Shown: positions 31,108 to 39,418 of the stretch, piece by piece
Layout: every line of letters begins with the position of its first letter
Numbering within the stretch: position 1 is the first letter of the stretch
NCBI RefSeq assembly: GCF_019448085.1
Contig: NZ_JAGFNZ010000003.1
Coordinates: 186,001 to 250,000 of the forward strand
DNA length: 64,000 nucleotides
Reading direction: 5' to 3'
Source: Caproiciproducens faecalis
Lineage (GTDB): Bacteria; Bacillota; Clostridia; Oscillospirales; Acutalibacteraceae
Made by a program: the position numbers and the translations under genes
Notes under the pieces: model-generated
Databases searched by the model: none
Told to the model about the DNA's origin: nothing
What the model saw: only the letters and a program-made list of their open reading frames with translations

Positions 31108-32283
31108 TTATTGATTTGGATAAATTTTTGTAAGACGGACGTTATTGACACAATCCTCAATCAGTGCCTCACAGTCCAGCGCCTTTTCCGCTTCCAGAAG
31201 CTCCTCGAGCTTCGGTTGGGTGCGGGGATGCTTCGGCGTGAACACGGTGCAGCAGTCCTCAAACGGTTCTATGGAAATGTCAAAGGTATTGATTCTGCGC
31301 GAAATTTCAATAATTTCCAGTTTGTCCATGCCGATCAGAGGGCGAAGAACCGGCATTTGAGCCGCCTGATCGGTGCAGACAATCGCCCGCAGCGTCTGGC
31401 TGGCCACCTGACCCAGGCTTTCGCCGGTAATCAGCGCGGAACAGTTTTCCCGGAGTGCAATCTGTTCGCTGATGCGCATCATAAACCGGCGCATAATCAG
31501 GGTGAACAGATCCTCCGGACATTTCGCCATAATTTCTTCCTGCACTTTTGCGAAAGGAACGGTAAACAGAGTCATCCTGCCCGAGTATTCACTGACGCGG
31601 GACAAAAGATTGTGTACCTTCTGCTCCGCGCGTTCGCTGGTGTACGGCGGACTGGCAAAGTGAATGGCGGTCAGCTCCAGCCCGCGCTTGGCCATTGTCC
31701 ACGCGGCAACGGGGCTGTCGATTCCGCCGCTGATAAGGATGGCCGCGTTTCCGCCGGTGCCGACCGGGATTCCGCCCGCGCCCCGCAGAGCCTGTCCGTG
31801 AACATAGGCTCCAAAATCGCGCACCTCCACCCGGACGGTGATGTCGGGATTGTGTACGTCAACACAGAGGTGCGGGTATTTTTCCAGCAGGTATTCGCCC
31901 ACCTGCGCGGAAATTTCCGGCGATTTCAGCGGGAAAATCTTATCGGCGCGTTTCGTTTCCACCTTAAAGGTCTTCGCGGCCAGCAGCTCCATTTTCAGGT
32001 ATTCCGCGGATGCCTCCAAAATGGCGGGCATCTCTTTCTTAATGACGCAGGCGCGGGAAAACGCGGCAATGCCGAATATTTTAGAGACCCGTTCCACTGC
32101 TTCGTCCAGATCGGCGCCCTCGTGCGGGGTGACGTAGACGGTTGACTGGGCGGTTTTTACGTCAAAGCCGCCCAGATAATTCAACCGGCGTTTAATATTC
32201 CGAATCAGGGCGGCTTCAAAGACGTTGCGGTTCAGCCCTTTCAGAACCATTTCTCCGAGTTTGATTAAGATGATTTCGTCCAT
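31108..32283 (-). CDS. thiI: ThiI, tRNA 4-thiouridine synthase
   Basis: The protein has 391 residues: ferredoxin-like and THUMP domains (about 1-165) and a PP-loop ATPase domain with SGGIDSP near residue 183. There is no C-terminal rhodanese extension, as in most Firmicutes ThiI. A cysteine pair occurs in FEDCCTVF near the end. It thiolates U8 of tRNA and may supply sulfur for the thiamin thiazole. The cysteine desulfurase that must load it is encoded 13 bases upstream. Confidence 0.95.
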   Translation of the reverse strand: MDEIILIKLGEMVLKGLNRNVFEAALIRNIKRRLNYLGGFDVKTAQSTVYVTPHEGADLDEAVERVSKIFGIAAFSRACVIKKEMPAILEASAEYLKMELLAAKTFKVETKRADKIFPLKSPEISAQVGEYLLEKYPHLCVDVHNPDITVRVEVRDFGAYVHGQALRGAGGIPVGTGGNAAILISGGIDSPVAAWTMAKRGLELTAIHFASPPYTSERAEQKVHNLLSRVSEYSGRMTLFTVPFAKVQEEIMAKCPEDLFTLIMRRFMMRISEQIALRENCSALITGESLGQVASQTLRAIVCTDQAAQMPVLRPLIGMDKLEIIEISRRINTFDISIEPFEDCCTVFTPKHPRTQPKLEELLEAEKALDCEALIEDCVNNVRLTKIYPNQ

Positions 32284-32296
32284 TCCAATTCTCCTG

Positions 32297-33433
32297 TTAT
32301 GGTTTTTTAGTCAGTGAGGAAAGTCCCTCATTTATAGCGTCTATCAGCCGGTCAACGTCCTCAAAGGTGTTGTAGCGGGAAAAGCTGAGCCGCAGGGAAG
32401 AGGCAATCCGTTCACGGGGAAGCCCCATCGCGGTCAGAACATGGCTCGCTTTGCCTTTGGAGCAGGCGGAGCCGGAGGAAACGTAGATTTCTTTGGCGGA
32501 GAGGTAGTGCAGCATGGTTTCCGCCTTGACGCCGCCGGCGGAGAAGTTCACAATATAGGGCAGCGCGCCGTCGGGAGAGTTCAGCGTAACGCCGCCGATT
32601 TCCGTCAGCCTCTGGCGGCAGTACGCGCTGAGCCTAGCCATTTCCTGCAGCTGGGCGCCCGGCTCCGGCAGCGCCCGAACCGCCGCGCCAAAGCCCGCAA
32701 TCAGCGGAGCGCTTTCGGTTCCCGGGCGGATATTTTTTTCCTGTCCGCCGCCGTAGGTGCGCGGGACAAGATGGACGCCTTTCCGCAGGTACAGCGCGCC
32801 CACGCCTTTCGGCCCGTGGATTTTGTGTGCGCTCATGCTCATCAGGTCAACCTTTAGTCTGCCCGGTTTTACAGGCATTTTGCCAAATGCCTGTACCGCG
32901 TCAACGTGAAAAAGTGCCGGGGATTTTGCGGCGGCAATCGCGGCGGGAACCGCTTCCAGCGGCAAAAGGGTGCCGACCTCGTTGTTTACGCACATCATGC
33001 TGACCAGAATCGTGTGGGGAGTTACCGCCCGAAACACCTGCTCCGGCTGGATATTTCCGCTGCCGTCCGGCTTCAGATAGGTAACGGTAAACCCTTCCTT
33101 TTCCAGCTGATTCATCACGTTGATTACGGATGGATGCTCAATCATCGTGGTCACGATATGATTTCCCCGACGCCGCATCGCGTGCGCCGCGCCGAAAATC
33201 GCAAGGTTGTTGCTTTCCGTTCCCCCGGAGGTAAAGTAAATTTCTTCCTGCTGAACCCCGAGCAGCGTGGCAATTTCCTGCCTTGCGGCGGAAAGCTCCT
33301 GCTCCGCGTAAAAGCCTTTTGTATGAAGGCTGGAGGGGTTTCCGTAATTGTTAGTCATCAGCTCCATCACCTTGTCGGCGGCCTCTCTGCAAACCATGGT
33401 GGTGGAGGAATTGTCAAGATATATTTCACCCAA
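32297..33433 (-). CDS. iscS: Cysteine desulfurase (IscS/NifS family)
   Basis: The protein has 378 residues. The PLP lysine is K204 in SAHKIHGPKG, and the persulfide cysteine lies near residue 320 in SSGSACSKGK. The start is taken as TTG at 33433: GGAGG lies 8 bases upstream, and the protein then begins EIYLDNSSTT as the family does. An ATG at 33478 lacks a ribosome site. It is the first gene of the iscS-thiI-cinA-srtB unit and likely the dedicated sulfur donor for ThiI. Confidence 0.93.
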   Translation of the reverse strand: MGEIYLDNSSTTMVCREAADKVMELMTNNYGNPSSLHTKGFYAEQELSAARQEIATLLGVQQEEIYFTSGGTESNNLAIFGAAHAMRRRGNHIVTTMIEHPSVINVMNQLEKEGFTVTYLKPDGSGNIQPEQVFRAVTPHTILVSMMCVNNEVGTLLPLEAVPAAIAAAKSPALFHVDAVQAFGKMPVKPGRLKVDLMSMSAHKIHGPKGVGALYLRKGVHLVPRTYGGGQEKNIRPGTESAPLIAGFGAAVRALPEPGAQLQEMARLSAYCRQRLTEIGGVTLNSPDGALPYIVNFSAGGVKAETMLHYLSAKEIYVSSGSACSKGKASHVLTAMGLPRERIASSLRLSFSRYNTFEDVDRLIDAINEGLSSLTKKP

Positions 33434-33469
33434 TGGGGATACCTCCAAGTCATTGATTGATATTACTAT

Positions 33470-33498
33470 ATTATACACCTTGCGGTAATTTTGAGCAA
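33470..33498 (-). promoter_or_regulatory. Promoter of the iscS operon
   Basis: On the minus strand TTGCTC (33498-33493), 17 bases, TATAAT (33475-33470). It is divergent from the Fur-family gene promoter. Confidence 0.6.
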
Positions 33499-33519
33499 CG
33501 AAAATGCCTGATAGGGAGT

Positions 33520-33547
33520 TTGCATTTTTATTAATTTGTATTATAAT
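33520..33547 (+). promoter_or_regulatory. Promoter of the Fur-family regulator gene
   Basis: TTGCAT (33520-33525), 16 bases, TATAAT (33542-33547). Confidence 0.6.
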
Positions 33548-33605
33548 AAACGAAGATGAAAAGTCGCGGGAAACATTTTATTTTAAGAAGAGAGGAAAGG
33601 GAAAG

Positions 33606-34007
33606 ATGCTGAAAAATACAAAGCAGCGGTGCGCGATCATGCAGGTTCTGAAACAGAGCGGAGACCCTGTAAGCGCAGAGGATATTTTTGCTGCGCTGAA
33701 AGACGAATATCCGAACCTGGCCCTTTCCACTATTTACCGGAACTTGGAGCGCTTTGCCGCGGACGGGCTGGTGAAAAGGGACGTCTGGAGAGACGGCATT
33801 GTGCGGTATTCCCTTGCGCAGGAGCATCACGGTCATTACCTGATCTGCACCGGATGCAGCGCGAAGATTAAAATAGAGGATTGCCCCCTCACCGGTATTG
33901 AACAGGGGCTGGCTCATGATACGGGCTATGAGATAGAAGGGCATACGCTGACAATATACGGAAAGTGCCCGAAATGCCTTCGCCGCGGAAAAACACAGAA
34001 TCAATAA
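33606..34007 (+). CDS. Fur-family metal- or peroxide-responsive repressor
   Basis: The protein has 133 residues: a winged-helix domain (1-80, STIYRNLERFAADGLV) and a dimerisation domain with the metal motif HHGHYLICTGC and a closing CPKC, giving the structural zinc site. Whether it is Fur, Zur or PerR cannot be decided from motifs alone. The start at 33606 is chosen for GAGAGGAAAGG upstream; an ATG at 33504 would add an unconserved 34 residues. It is divergent from the iscS operon. Confidence 0.88.
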   Translation: MLKNTKQRCAIMQVLKQSGDPVSAEDIFAALKDEYPNLALSTIYRNLERFAADGLVKRDVWRDGIVRYSLAQEHHGHYLICTGCSAKIKIEDCPLTGIEQGLAHDTGYEIEGHTLTIYGKCPKCLRRGKTQNQ

Positions 34008-34041
34008 AAAAGGAAGCGGACGGCCGTCCGCTTCCTTTTTA
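34006..34041 (+). terminator. Bidirectional terminator after the Fur-family gene
   Basis: AAAAAGGAAGCGGACGG pairs with CCGTCCGCTTCCTTTTT with no unpaired loop bases in the DNA, a very strong symmetric terminator shared with the convergent glycosyltransferase gene. Confidence 0.9.
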
Positions 34042-34068
34042 TATGGAACCCGCACTGTATGGGGCAAA

Positions 34069-35190
34069 TTATGAATTGCGCTCCGACAGCTCGTTGATGA
34101 GAGAGAAAATATTTTTCCCCGAGTCGGACATGTCGAAGGTTTCCAGAGACGCGCGCATTTCCTCCAGCCTTTTGTTGTCTTCCAAAAGGGAAAGGATGGT
34201 TTCTCCGGGGTCAAGACCCTTTTCCAGCTTCACCGCCATATTGTGGGAAAGCAGGAAGTTCGCGTTGTCCTCTTCCTGACCGGGAATCGCGTCAAACACC
34301 GCCAGCGGGATGTTGCACGCCAGCGCTTCCGAAACGGTCAGCCCGCCGGGCTTTGTAATAATCAGGTCGGACGCGTGCATGTAATTTTCCACTTCATCCG
34401 TGAAAAAGACCAGCTTGGTCTTTTTGGGGCTTTGTGCGATGACCGGGGCGAACGCCTCGTACAGCTTCTGGTTTCGGCCGGTAATGACGATTACCTGAAA
34501 TTCCGTGGGAAGCTGCATCAGGTTTTTATAGATTTTCATAATATTGGTAACGCCGAAGCTTCCCGCCATAATCAGGATTGTCGGCAGATTCGCGTCCATT
34601 CCGAACTTGTTCAGCAGGGCCGGTTTGTCGCCCTTGCTGTAAAAAACATCCCCAACGGGAATGCCGAACGGATAAATCTTTTCGGCGGGAACGCCCATTG
34701 CGCTCATCTGGGGAATCATGTCTTTCGTGGAGACGATGTACGCGTCAACGTGCTCCGCAATCCACGCCCTGTGAGGGCCGTAATCCGTCATCAGACAGAT
34801 CAGCGGGGCGGTTACAATCCCCTTGCCTTTTAAGTGGGAGACCATTTCCGTTGCAAACGGATGGGTAGAGATAATGACGTCCGGTTTCTGCTCTTCCATC
34901 AGCGGAATCAGCTTCTGGCTGAAGGCGCTGGAAAAACGCGTGACCAGGTTGGCCAGCAGGCTTTCCTGATTGGTCTTGCGGTAGAGCTGACCAAACACCT
35001 TTGGCGTTTTCGTCGCTAAAAAATGATACCCGTCACAAACGGTTTTGTCCAAAATGGCGTTGATGCTCTTGAGCGCGTCAACAACGGCAACCTCATTGCC
35101 CGTGGAATTTTCGGCGATATATTTTTCGATGGCATGGGAGGCTCTCAGATGTCCCCCGCCCGTTGCAGCCGAAAGAATTAAGATCTTCAC
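34069..35190 (-). CDS. MGDG-synthase/UgtP-like glycolipid glycosyltransferase
   Basis: The protein has 373 residues with the N-terminal domain signature SAATGGGHLRASHAI of monogalactosyldiacylglycerol synthases, and a GT28 C-terminal donor site with SDLIITKPGGLTVSEAL and GQEEDNANFL. It probably transfers glucose or galactose to diacylglycerol for membrane glycolipids or lipoteichoic acid anchors. The start codon is GTG at 35190 with AGGAGG 6 bases upstream. It is convergent to the Fur-family gene and apparently monocistronic. Confidence 0.88.
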   Translation of the reverse strand: MKILILSAATGGGHLRASHAIEKYIAENSTGNEVAVVDALKSINAILDKTVCDGYHFLATKTPKVFGQLYRKTNQESLLANLVTRFSSAFSQKLIPLMEEQKPDVIISTHPFATEMVSHLKGKGIVTAPLICLMTDYGPHRAWIAEHVDAYIVSTKDMIPQMSAMGVPAEKIYPFGIPVGDVFYSKGDKPALLNKFGMDANLPTILIMAGSFGVTNIMKIYKNLMQLPTEFQVIVITGRNQKLYEAFAPVIAQSPKKTKLVFFTDEVENYMHASDLIITKPGGLTVSEALACNIPLAVFDAIPGQEEDNANFLLSHNMAVKLEKGLDPGETILSLLEDNKRLEEMRASLETFDMSDSGKNIFSLINELSERNS

Positions 35191-35381
35191 ACCAATCCTC
35201 CTTTAAACACGGATTTCCTCTGTTATCATACCGCGGCTGTTCCGAAAAGCAGCGGGAAGCCCGAGCCGGATTTTTCGGATTGCCATATATTTAGTAATTA
35301 TATCATATATTTGTAAAAGTTGCCACTGAAATTCCCCGCCGCAGGCGGTCTGCACGCGCGGAGCGGTTATAAAGCTGTAAC

Positions 35382-35446
35382 TTTACTTTTGCCGGTCAGC
35401 GTTATATAATATACCAGTATCTTGAGGATATACCAGTAAATTGAGA
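35382..35446 (+). promoter_or_regulatory. vanW promoter with two tandem 19-bp repeats at the start site
   Basis: TTTACT (35382-35387), 17 bases, TATAAT (35405-35410). Two adjacent 19-bp copies, both opening ATATACCAGTA and continuing with TTGAG (35409-35427 and 35428-35446), cover the expected transcription start. This fits a protein-binding site that controls initiation. Confidence 0.5.
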
Positions 35447-35472
35447 ATTTGCTATTATTTGGGAGGCCCAGT

Positions 35473-37125
35473 ATGACCGATGCGAACATGATTGATATTT
35501 CTTCCGGAGCACCGAGCTCCGGCGGGAAGAAGCGCGCCATAATCGCTGCCGCAATTGCCGGAGTGGTTCTGCTTGCTACGGTCGGCGGCCTGTTTGGAAA
35601 GCAGCTGTATGCGAGTTACCAGCACCGCAAAGAGGTCGCCTCGGTTCTGGATGTCGACACCTTTTACAAGGGAATTGCCGTTGCGGGCGTTGATCTGGGC
35701 GGCAAGACCATGGAACAGGCAAAAACTGCCGTTACCGCGGCGGAGCCCGGGCTGCGCGGAAAATATGACATTCGGCTTGTGTATCAGAATAAAACATGGC
35801 AGCTGACGGAAGACGACCTCAACTTCCAGTTCAATACGGACGAGGTGCTGAAAGAAGCTTACGCATATGCCCGCACCGGGGACCGGGAAGAGCGCTATCA
35901 GCAGGTGCTGGCACTGCAGACCAGTCCGAAAACGTACAATGTCACCAACACAATGAATTATGACAACCTTGACGCCAAGCTGAAAGAAACCGTCAAGGAT
36001 ATTGCTTATGACCCGGTGGATGCAACGGTTGCCTCCTTTGATACCAAGACCGCTACTTTCCGCTATGCGGACGGCAAAAACGGCCTTGCAGTCGATGAGA
36101 ACAAACTTTACACGCAGGTGGAAGCGCTGATTAACGGCCCCAAAACGGGTACGGTACAGGTGCCGACTACGGTGGTGCCGTTCAGTAAAACCATTGCGGA
36201 AGTGAAAAGCCATCTGCAGAAGCTGGGCACTTACAGCACAACCTCTACCAATAACGCAAACGGCACTCATAATATGGCGCTGGCCCTTTCCAGAATCAAC
36301 GGAACCAGTATACCGGCGGGCGGAACCTTTTCGTTTAACGCCATTGTCGGCGACTCGACCAGCAAGAGCAGCGGCTTTTTGGAAGCGGGGGCAATCCTGA
36401 ACGGCAGACTGATCCAGTCCTACGGCGGCGGGATCTGTCAGGCGTCCACCACTGTCTACGGTGCGGCGCTCCGTTCCAACATGAAAATCACCCAGCGTTC
36501 CAACCATACGCTACAGTCCACCTACTGCCCGATCGGCCAGGACGCCGCGGTCAGTTATCCGGAACTCGATTTCAAATTTCAGAATCCTACCGACTATCCG
36601 GTCTATATTATTTCCGGCATTAAGGGAAAAGTGCTTACCGTCACCTTCTACGGCTACCAGTCGCCGGATTACGATCAGATTGTTGTGACGTCGAAGAAGA
36701 CAGAGACCATCCCCGCGCCGACGACCCCCAAGTACATTGTTGACAAGACTTTGGCAAAAGGGGTTGTGAAGCTGGATTCCAAGGCACGCACGGGAGCGCG
36801 GGCAACCGCCCAGCGCATTTACTACAAAAACGGCGCCGTGGTAAAAACCGAAAACCTGCCTTCTTCCTATTATCGCGCGCAGCCCGCCTATTATTCCATC
36901 GGGCCCGGAACCACGGTGAATGGAATTCCGTCGTCCTCCGCTTCTTCTCAGCCGTCAAGTTCCTCCAAGCCGCCCGCCAGCTCTTCCAAACCGGCGAGCT
37001 CTTCCTCTGCTCCGGCCTCCGGCAGCCCGTCCTCCTCGTCCTCTTCGACCGGACAGAGCAGCGGCGTGGATTCCGGAGACACCGATTCAGACGCAGTTCC
37101 GGCGGACACCATCATTCCCGAATAA
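35473..37125 (+). CDS. VanW-family membrane-anchored cell-wall protein
   Basis: The protein has 550 residues: a short cytoplasmic N-terminus, one transmembrane helix (about 22-44), an extracellular PG_binding_4-type domain (about 55-210), and a VanW domain (about 245-395) containing SRINGTSIPAGGTFSFN and YGGGICQASTTVYGAAL. A tail of about 65 residues rich in Ser, Pro and Ala follows. VanW proteins occur in glycopeptide resistance clusters but are mostly ordinary wall proteins in clostridia; no van genes are nearby, so resistance should not be assumed. The start at 35473 has GGGAGG upstream. Confidence 0.88.
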   Translation: MTDANMIDISSGAPSSGGKKRAIIAAAIAGVVLLATVGGLFGKQLYASYQHRKEVASVLDVDTFYKGIAVAGVDLGGKTMEQAKTAVTAAEPGLRGKYDIRLVYQNKTWQLTEDDLNFQFNTDEVLKEAYAYARTGDREERYQQVLALQTSPKTYNVTNTMNYDNLDAKLKETVKDIAYDPVDATVASFDTKTATFRYADGKNGLAVDENKLYTQVEALINGPKTGTVQVPTTVVPFSKTIAEVKSHLQKLGTYSTTSTNNANGTHNMALALSRINGTSIPAGGTFSFNAIVGDSTSKSSGFLEAGAILNGRLIQSYGGGICQASTTVYGAALRSNMKITQRSNHTLQSTYCPIGQDAAVSYPELDFKFQNPTDYPVYIISGIKGKVLTVTFYGYQSPDYDQIVVTSKKTETIPAPTTPKYIVDKTLAKGVVKLDSKARTGARATAQRIYYKNGAVVKTENLPSSYYRAQPAYYSIGPGTTVNGIPSSSASSQPSSSSKPPASSSKPASSSSAPASGSPSSSSSSTGQSSGVDSGDTDSDAVPADTIIPE

Positions 37126-37133
37126 ACGGCTTT

Positions 37134-37166
37134 ACAGGGTGTGGCTCAGGCTGCACCCTGGTTTTA
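37134..37166 (+). terminator. Terminator after vanW
   Basis: CAGGGTG (37135-37141) pairs with CACCCTG (37154-37160), followed by GTTTTAAATTT. Confidence 0.75.
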
Positions 37167-37318
37167 AATTTGACTTGACTTTTTGTCTTATATCTGCAAA
37201 AATGAAAAAGAGAATGAGATTATTATTTGATTCTCAGAACAAAATAAATAGCATACGAGTAAAACGATACAATATAAAAAAGCGGCTGTACCGCCGCAGG
37301 CCAAGAAAGGATGAGCTG

Positions 37319-38308
37319 ATGTTGTCTGAAAAGGTAGCAGAACCGAAGATTAGCATTATCATACCGGTTTACAATGTGGAAAAATATATCGGTAAATGCC
37401 TGTCTTCTTTGGTCAGCCAGACGTTCACAGATTTTGAAATTATAGCCGTCAACGACGGCTCCAAAGACGATTCTCTCGGTATTCTCCAGCGTTTTGAGGA
37501 AAGATATGATTTTATTAAGGTAATCAACCAGAAAAACGGGGGGATTGCCAACGCGCGCAACAATGGCCTTGCGGTCGCCCGCGGGGAATATGTCTGCTTT
37601 GTCGACAGCGACGACTACGTTTCCCCCACTTATCTGGAAGAGCTGTACAACGCCTGTGTGGACACGGGCAGCGATATTTCCTGCTGCTATTATTATTTCC
37701 ATTTTGTGGAGAATAACTTTCTGTTTGAGTATCCGTTCCGCTGCCGTGGGATTTTTAAGCCTTCCGACGCGATGAAGAAGCTTTTGCGTGACGTTGAAAT
37801 ACAGAGCCTTGTCTGGAACAAGATGTATAAACGCACTCTTTTTACAGACTATGATATTAAGTTTCCGACGATGTGTTTTGAGGACATGGCTGTTGCAAAC
37901 AGGATTTTTGCAAACGCGAATCAGGTGGTCGTCATTGACCGCCCGCTTTATTATTACAATCAGCACCCCTCCAGCACACTGGCCACTATGAATGCGGACA
38001 AGATCAACGATTTTATCCGCGCCATTGCCATGGTTCGTATTTCGCTGGAAAAGAACGGGCTTTATGAGAAATACAAAAAAAGTTATCTGGCGCTCACCAG
38101 GAAAACTTGCGCCTGCTGCTATTTGTATGTATTAAAGCTGCATAATGAGAAAAAATGTATGCGTGGGTGCATGACAAACATGCGCCGTATTTCACGCGCC
38201 ATCAGGCATTATTCTGCGGATGAATTCAGTCCCACGACCATGTTCAGCGAACTGCCGGACGTGGTGGATTCCCCCGAAAAGCTGGAAAAGGACTACTCCA
38301 CCCGCTGA
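37319..38308 (+). CDS. Family 2 glycosyltransferase
   Basis: The protein has 329 residues with a GT-A fold: SIIIPVYNVEKYIGKCLSSL near residue 11, VNDGSKDDS near 43, and the DxD-type metal motif in CFVDSDDYVS near 97. It probably adds a sugar to a surface polysaccharide or glycolipid. The start is set by AAGAAAGG. The following membrane protein gene, 24 bases downstream, may work with it in envelope synthesis. Confidence 0.9.
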   Translation: MLSEKVAEPKISIIIPVYNVEKYIGKCLSSLVSQTFTDFEIIAVNDGSKDDSLGILQRFEERYDFIKVINQKNGGIANARNNGLAVARGEYVCFVDSDDYVSPTYLEELYNACVDTGSDISCCYYYFHFVENNFLFEYPFRCRGIFKPSDAMKKLLRDVEIQSLVWNKMYKRTLFTDYDIKFPTMCFEDMAVANRIFANANQVVVIDRPLYYYNQHPSSTLATMNADKINDFIRAIAMVRISLEKNGLYEKYKKSYLALTRKTCACCYLYVLKLHNEKKCMRGCMTNMRRISRAIRHYSADEFSPTTMFSELPDVVDSPEKLEKDYSTR

Positions 38309-38332
38309 GGAAAGTGGGAGTAATCGGAGAAT

Positions 38333-39376
38333 ATGAGCGAAAGCAGGGACACGCCCTCTAAAATATTTCAAATGGTGCTTTTTGCGCTGACTTTGGGATT
38401 GCTGTCTTATTTCTGCATTTCCGACAATAATCTGATGACCCTTTTATGCAGCCTGCCCTTGCTGAATCCATATTGGCTTATGGGTGCTTTTGGCTGTGTG
38501 ATGCTTAGCTGGATGATGGAAAGTTTTGTCACAAAGAATCTTGTAGCGGCTTCTTACAAGGAAGAGTACAGCTTCCGGCACGCGTTTAAAGTGACGATGG
38601 TCGGACAGTACTTCAATTTGGTGTCGCCGTTCGCGGCGGCCGGCCAGCCGATGCAGGTGCTTGCTCTGACAAGGCAGGGTGTGACCTCCGGAATCGCTCT
38701 GTCCGCTTTGGTGCGCAAATTTTTGGTTTACCAGATTTCCGTTACCGTCTATTCCATGGCGGTTATCCTGATGAAATATTCGTTTTTCCGAAGTAAAATC
38801 CAGGGCTTTATGGCGCTGGCGGTTGCCGGGTTCCTGTGCCAGTGCGCCGTGGTAGTTCTGCTGCTTCTGTTCAGCTACAGCCCCGCGTTTACCACAAAAC
38901 TGATTCATGGCTGCGTGTGGGTTTTTACGAAGCTACACATTGTAAAGAATCCGCGGCAGGCTGACGAAAAGGTAAAAAGCCAGCTTGAATATTACACGAA
39001 AAACAACAGGGAGATGCTGGGGAACCGGCGGATGAAGGTCAGGGTATACGGGTACACCGTGGTTCAGCTTACAGCCGTTTTCGCGGTGCCTTTTTTTATC
39101 TATAAAGCTTTTCACAGTCCCGGCGCACCGGTTGTGGACATGATAGCGGCTCAGAGCTTTGTGACCATGATCTCCACTTATACGCCGCTGCCGGGTGCCG
39201 CGGGAGCGGCGGAGGGCAGTTTTCTGGTTATTTTCCGGATCTTTTTCCGGGAAGAGCTTCTCCGTCAGGCCATGCTGCTCTGGCGGTTTATCGCTTACTA
39301 TTTCTGCATCATCGTCGGCGCGTTTTTCGCCGGGATGGACAGGAAGAAAAGACGGCGATTTCGGCATGGGGAATGA
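38333..39376 (+). CDS. Lysylphosphatidylglycerol-synthase-TM/flippase-like membrane protein
   Basis: The protein has 347 residues with about eight hydrophobic helices and the family segments FNLVSPFAAAGQP and TPLPGAAGAAEG. This matches the LPG_synthase_TM/UPF0104 membrane domain. The soluble lysyl-transferase domain of MprF is absent, so only the translocase-like part exists. It follows the GT2 gene by 24 bases; a role in flipping a glycosylated lipid is inference. Confidence 0.85.
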   Translation: MSESRDTPSKIFQMVLFALTLGLLSYFCISDNNLMTLLCSLPLLNPYWLMGAFGCVMLSWMMESFVTKNLVAASYKEEYSFRHAFKVTMVGQYFNLVSPFAAAGQPMQVLALTRQGVTSGIALSALVRKFLVYQISVTVYSMAVILMKYSFFRSKIQGFMALAVAGFLCQCAVVVLLLLFSYSPAFTTKLIHGCVWVFTKLHIVKNPRQADEKVKSQLEYYTKNNREMLGNRRMKVRVYGYTVVQLTAVFAVPFFIYKAFHSPGAPVVDMIAAQSFVTMISTYTPLPGAAGAAEGSFLVIFRIFFREELLRQAMLLWRFIAYYFCIIVGAFFAGMDRKKRRRFRHGE

Positions 39377-39418
39377 TGATCCTATTAATCAATTTCAGGA
39401 GGGGAGGGACAGGCATCG

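Noticed and set aside
34965-35190. MurG assignment for the GT28-like glycosyltransferase
   Set aside because: The opening SAATGGGHLRAS and overall length fit the MGDG synthase/UgtP group better, and no mur genes adjoin it.
35473-37125. Vancomycin resistance locus suggested by VanW
   Set aside because: No vanH, vanA/B, vanX or two-component genes are present. VanW-domain proteins are common wall proteins in clostridia.
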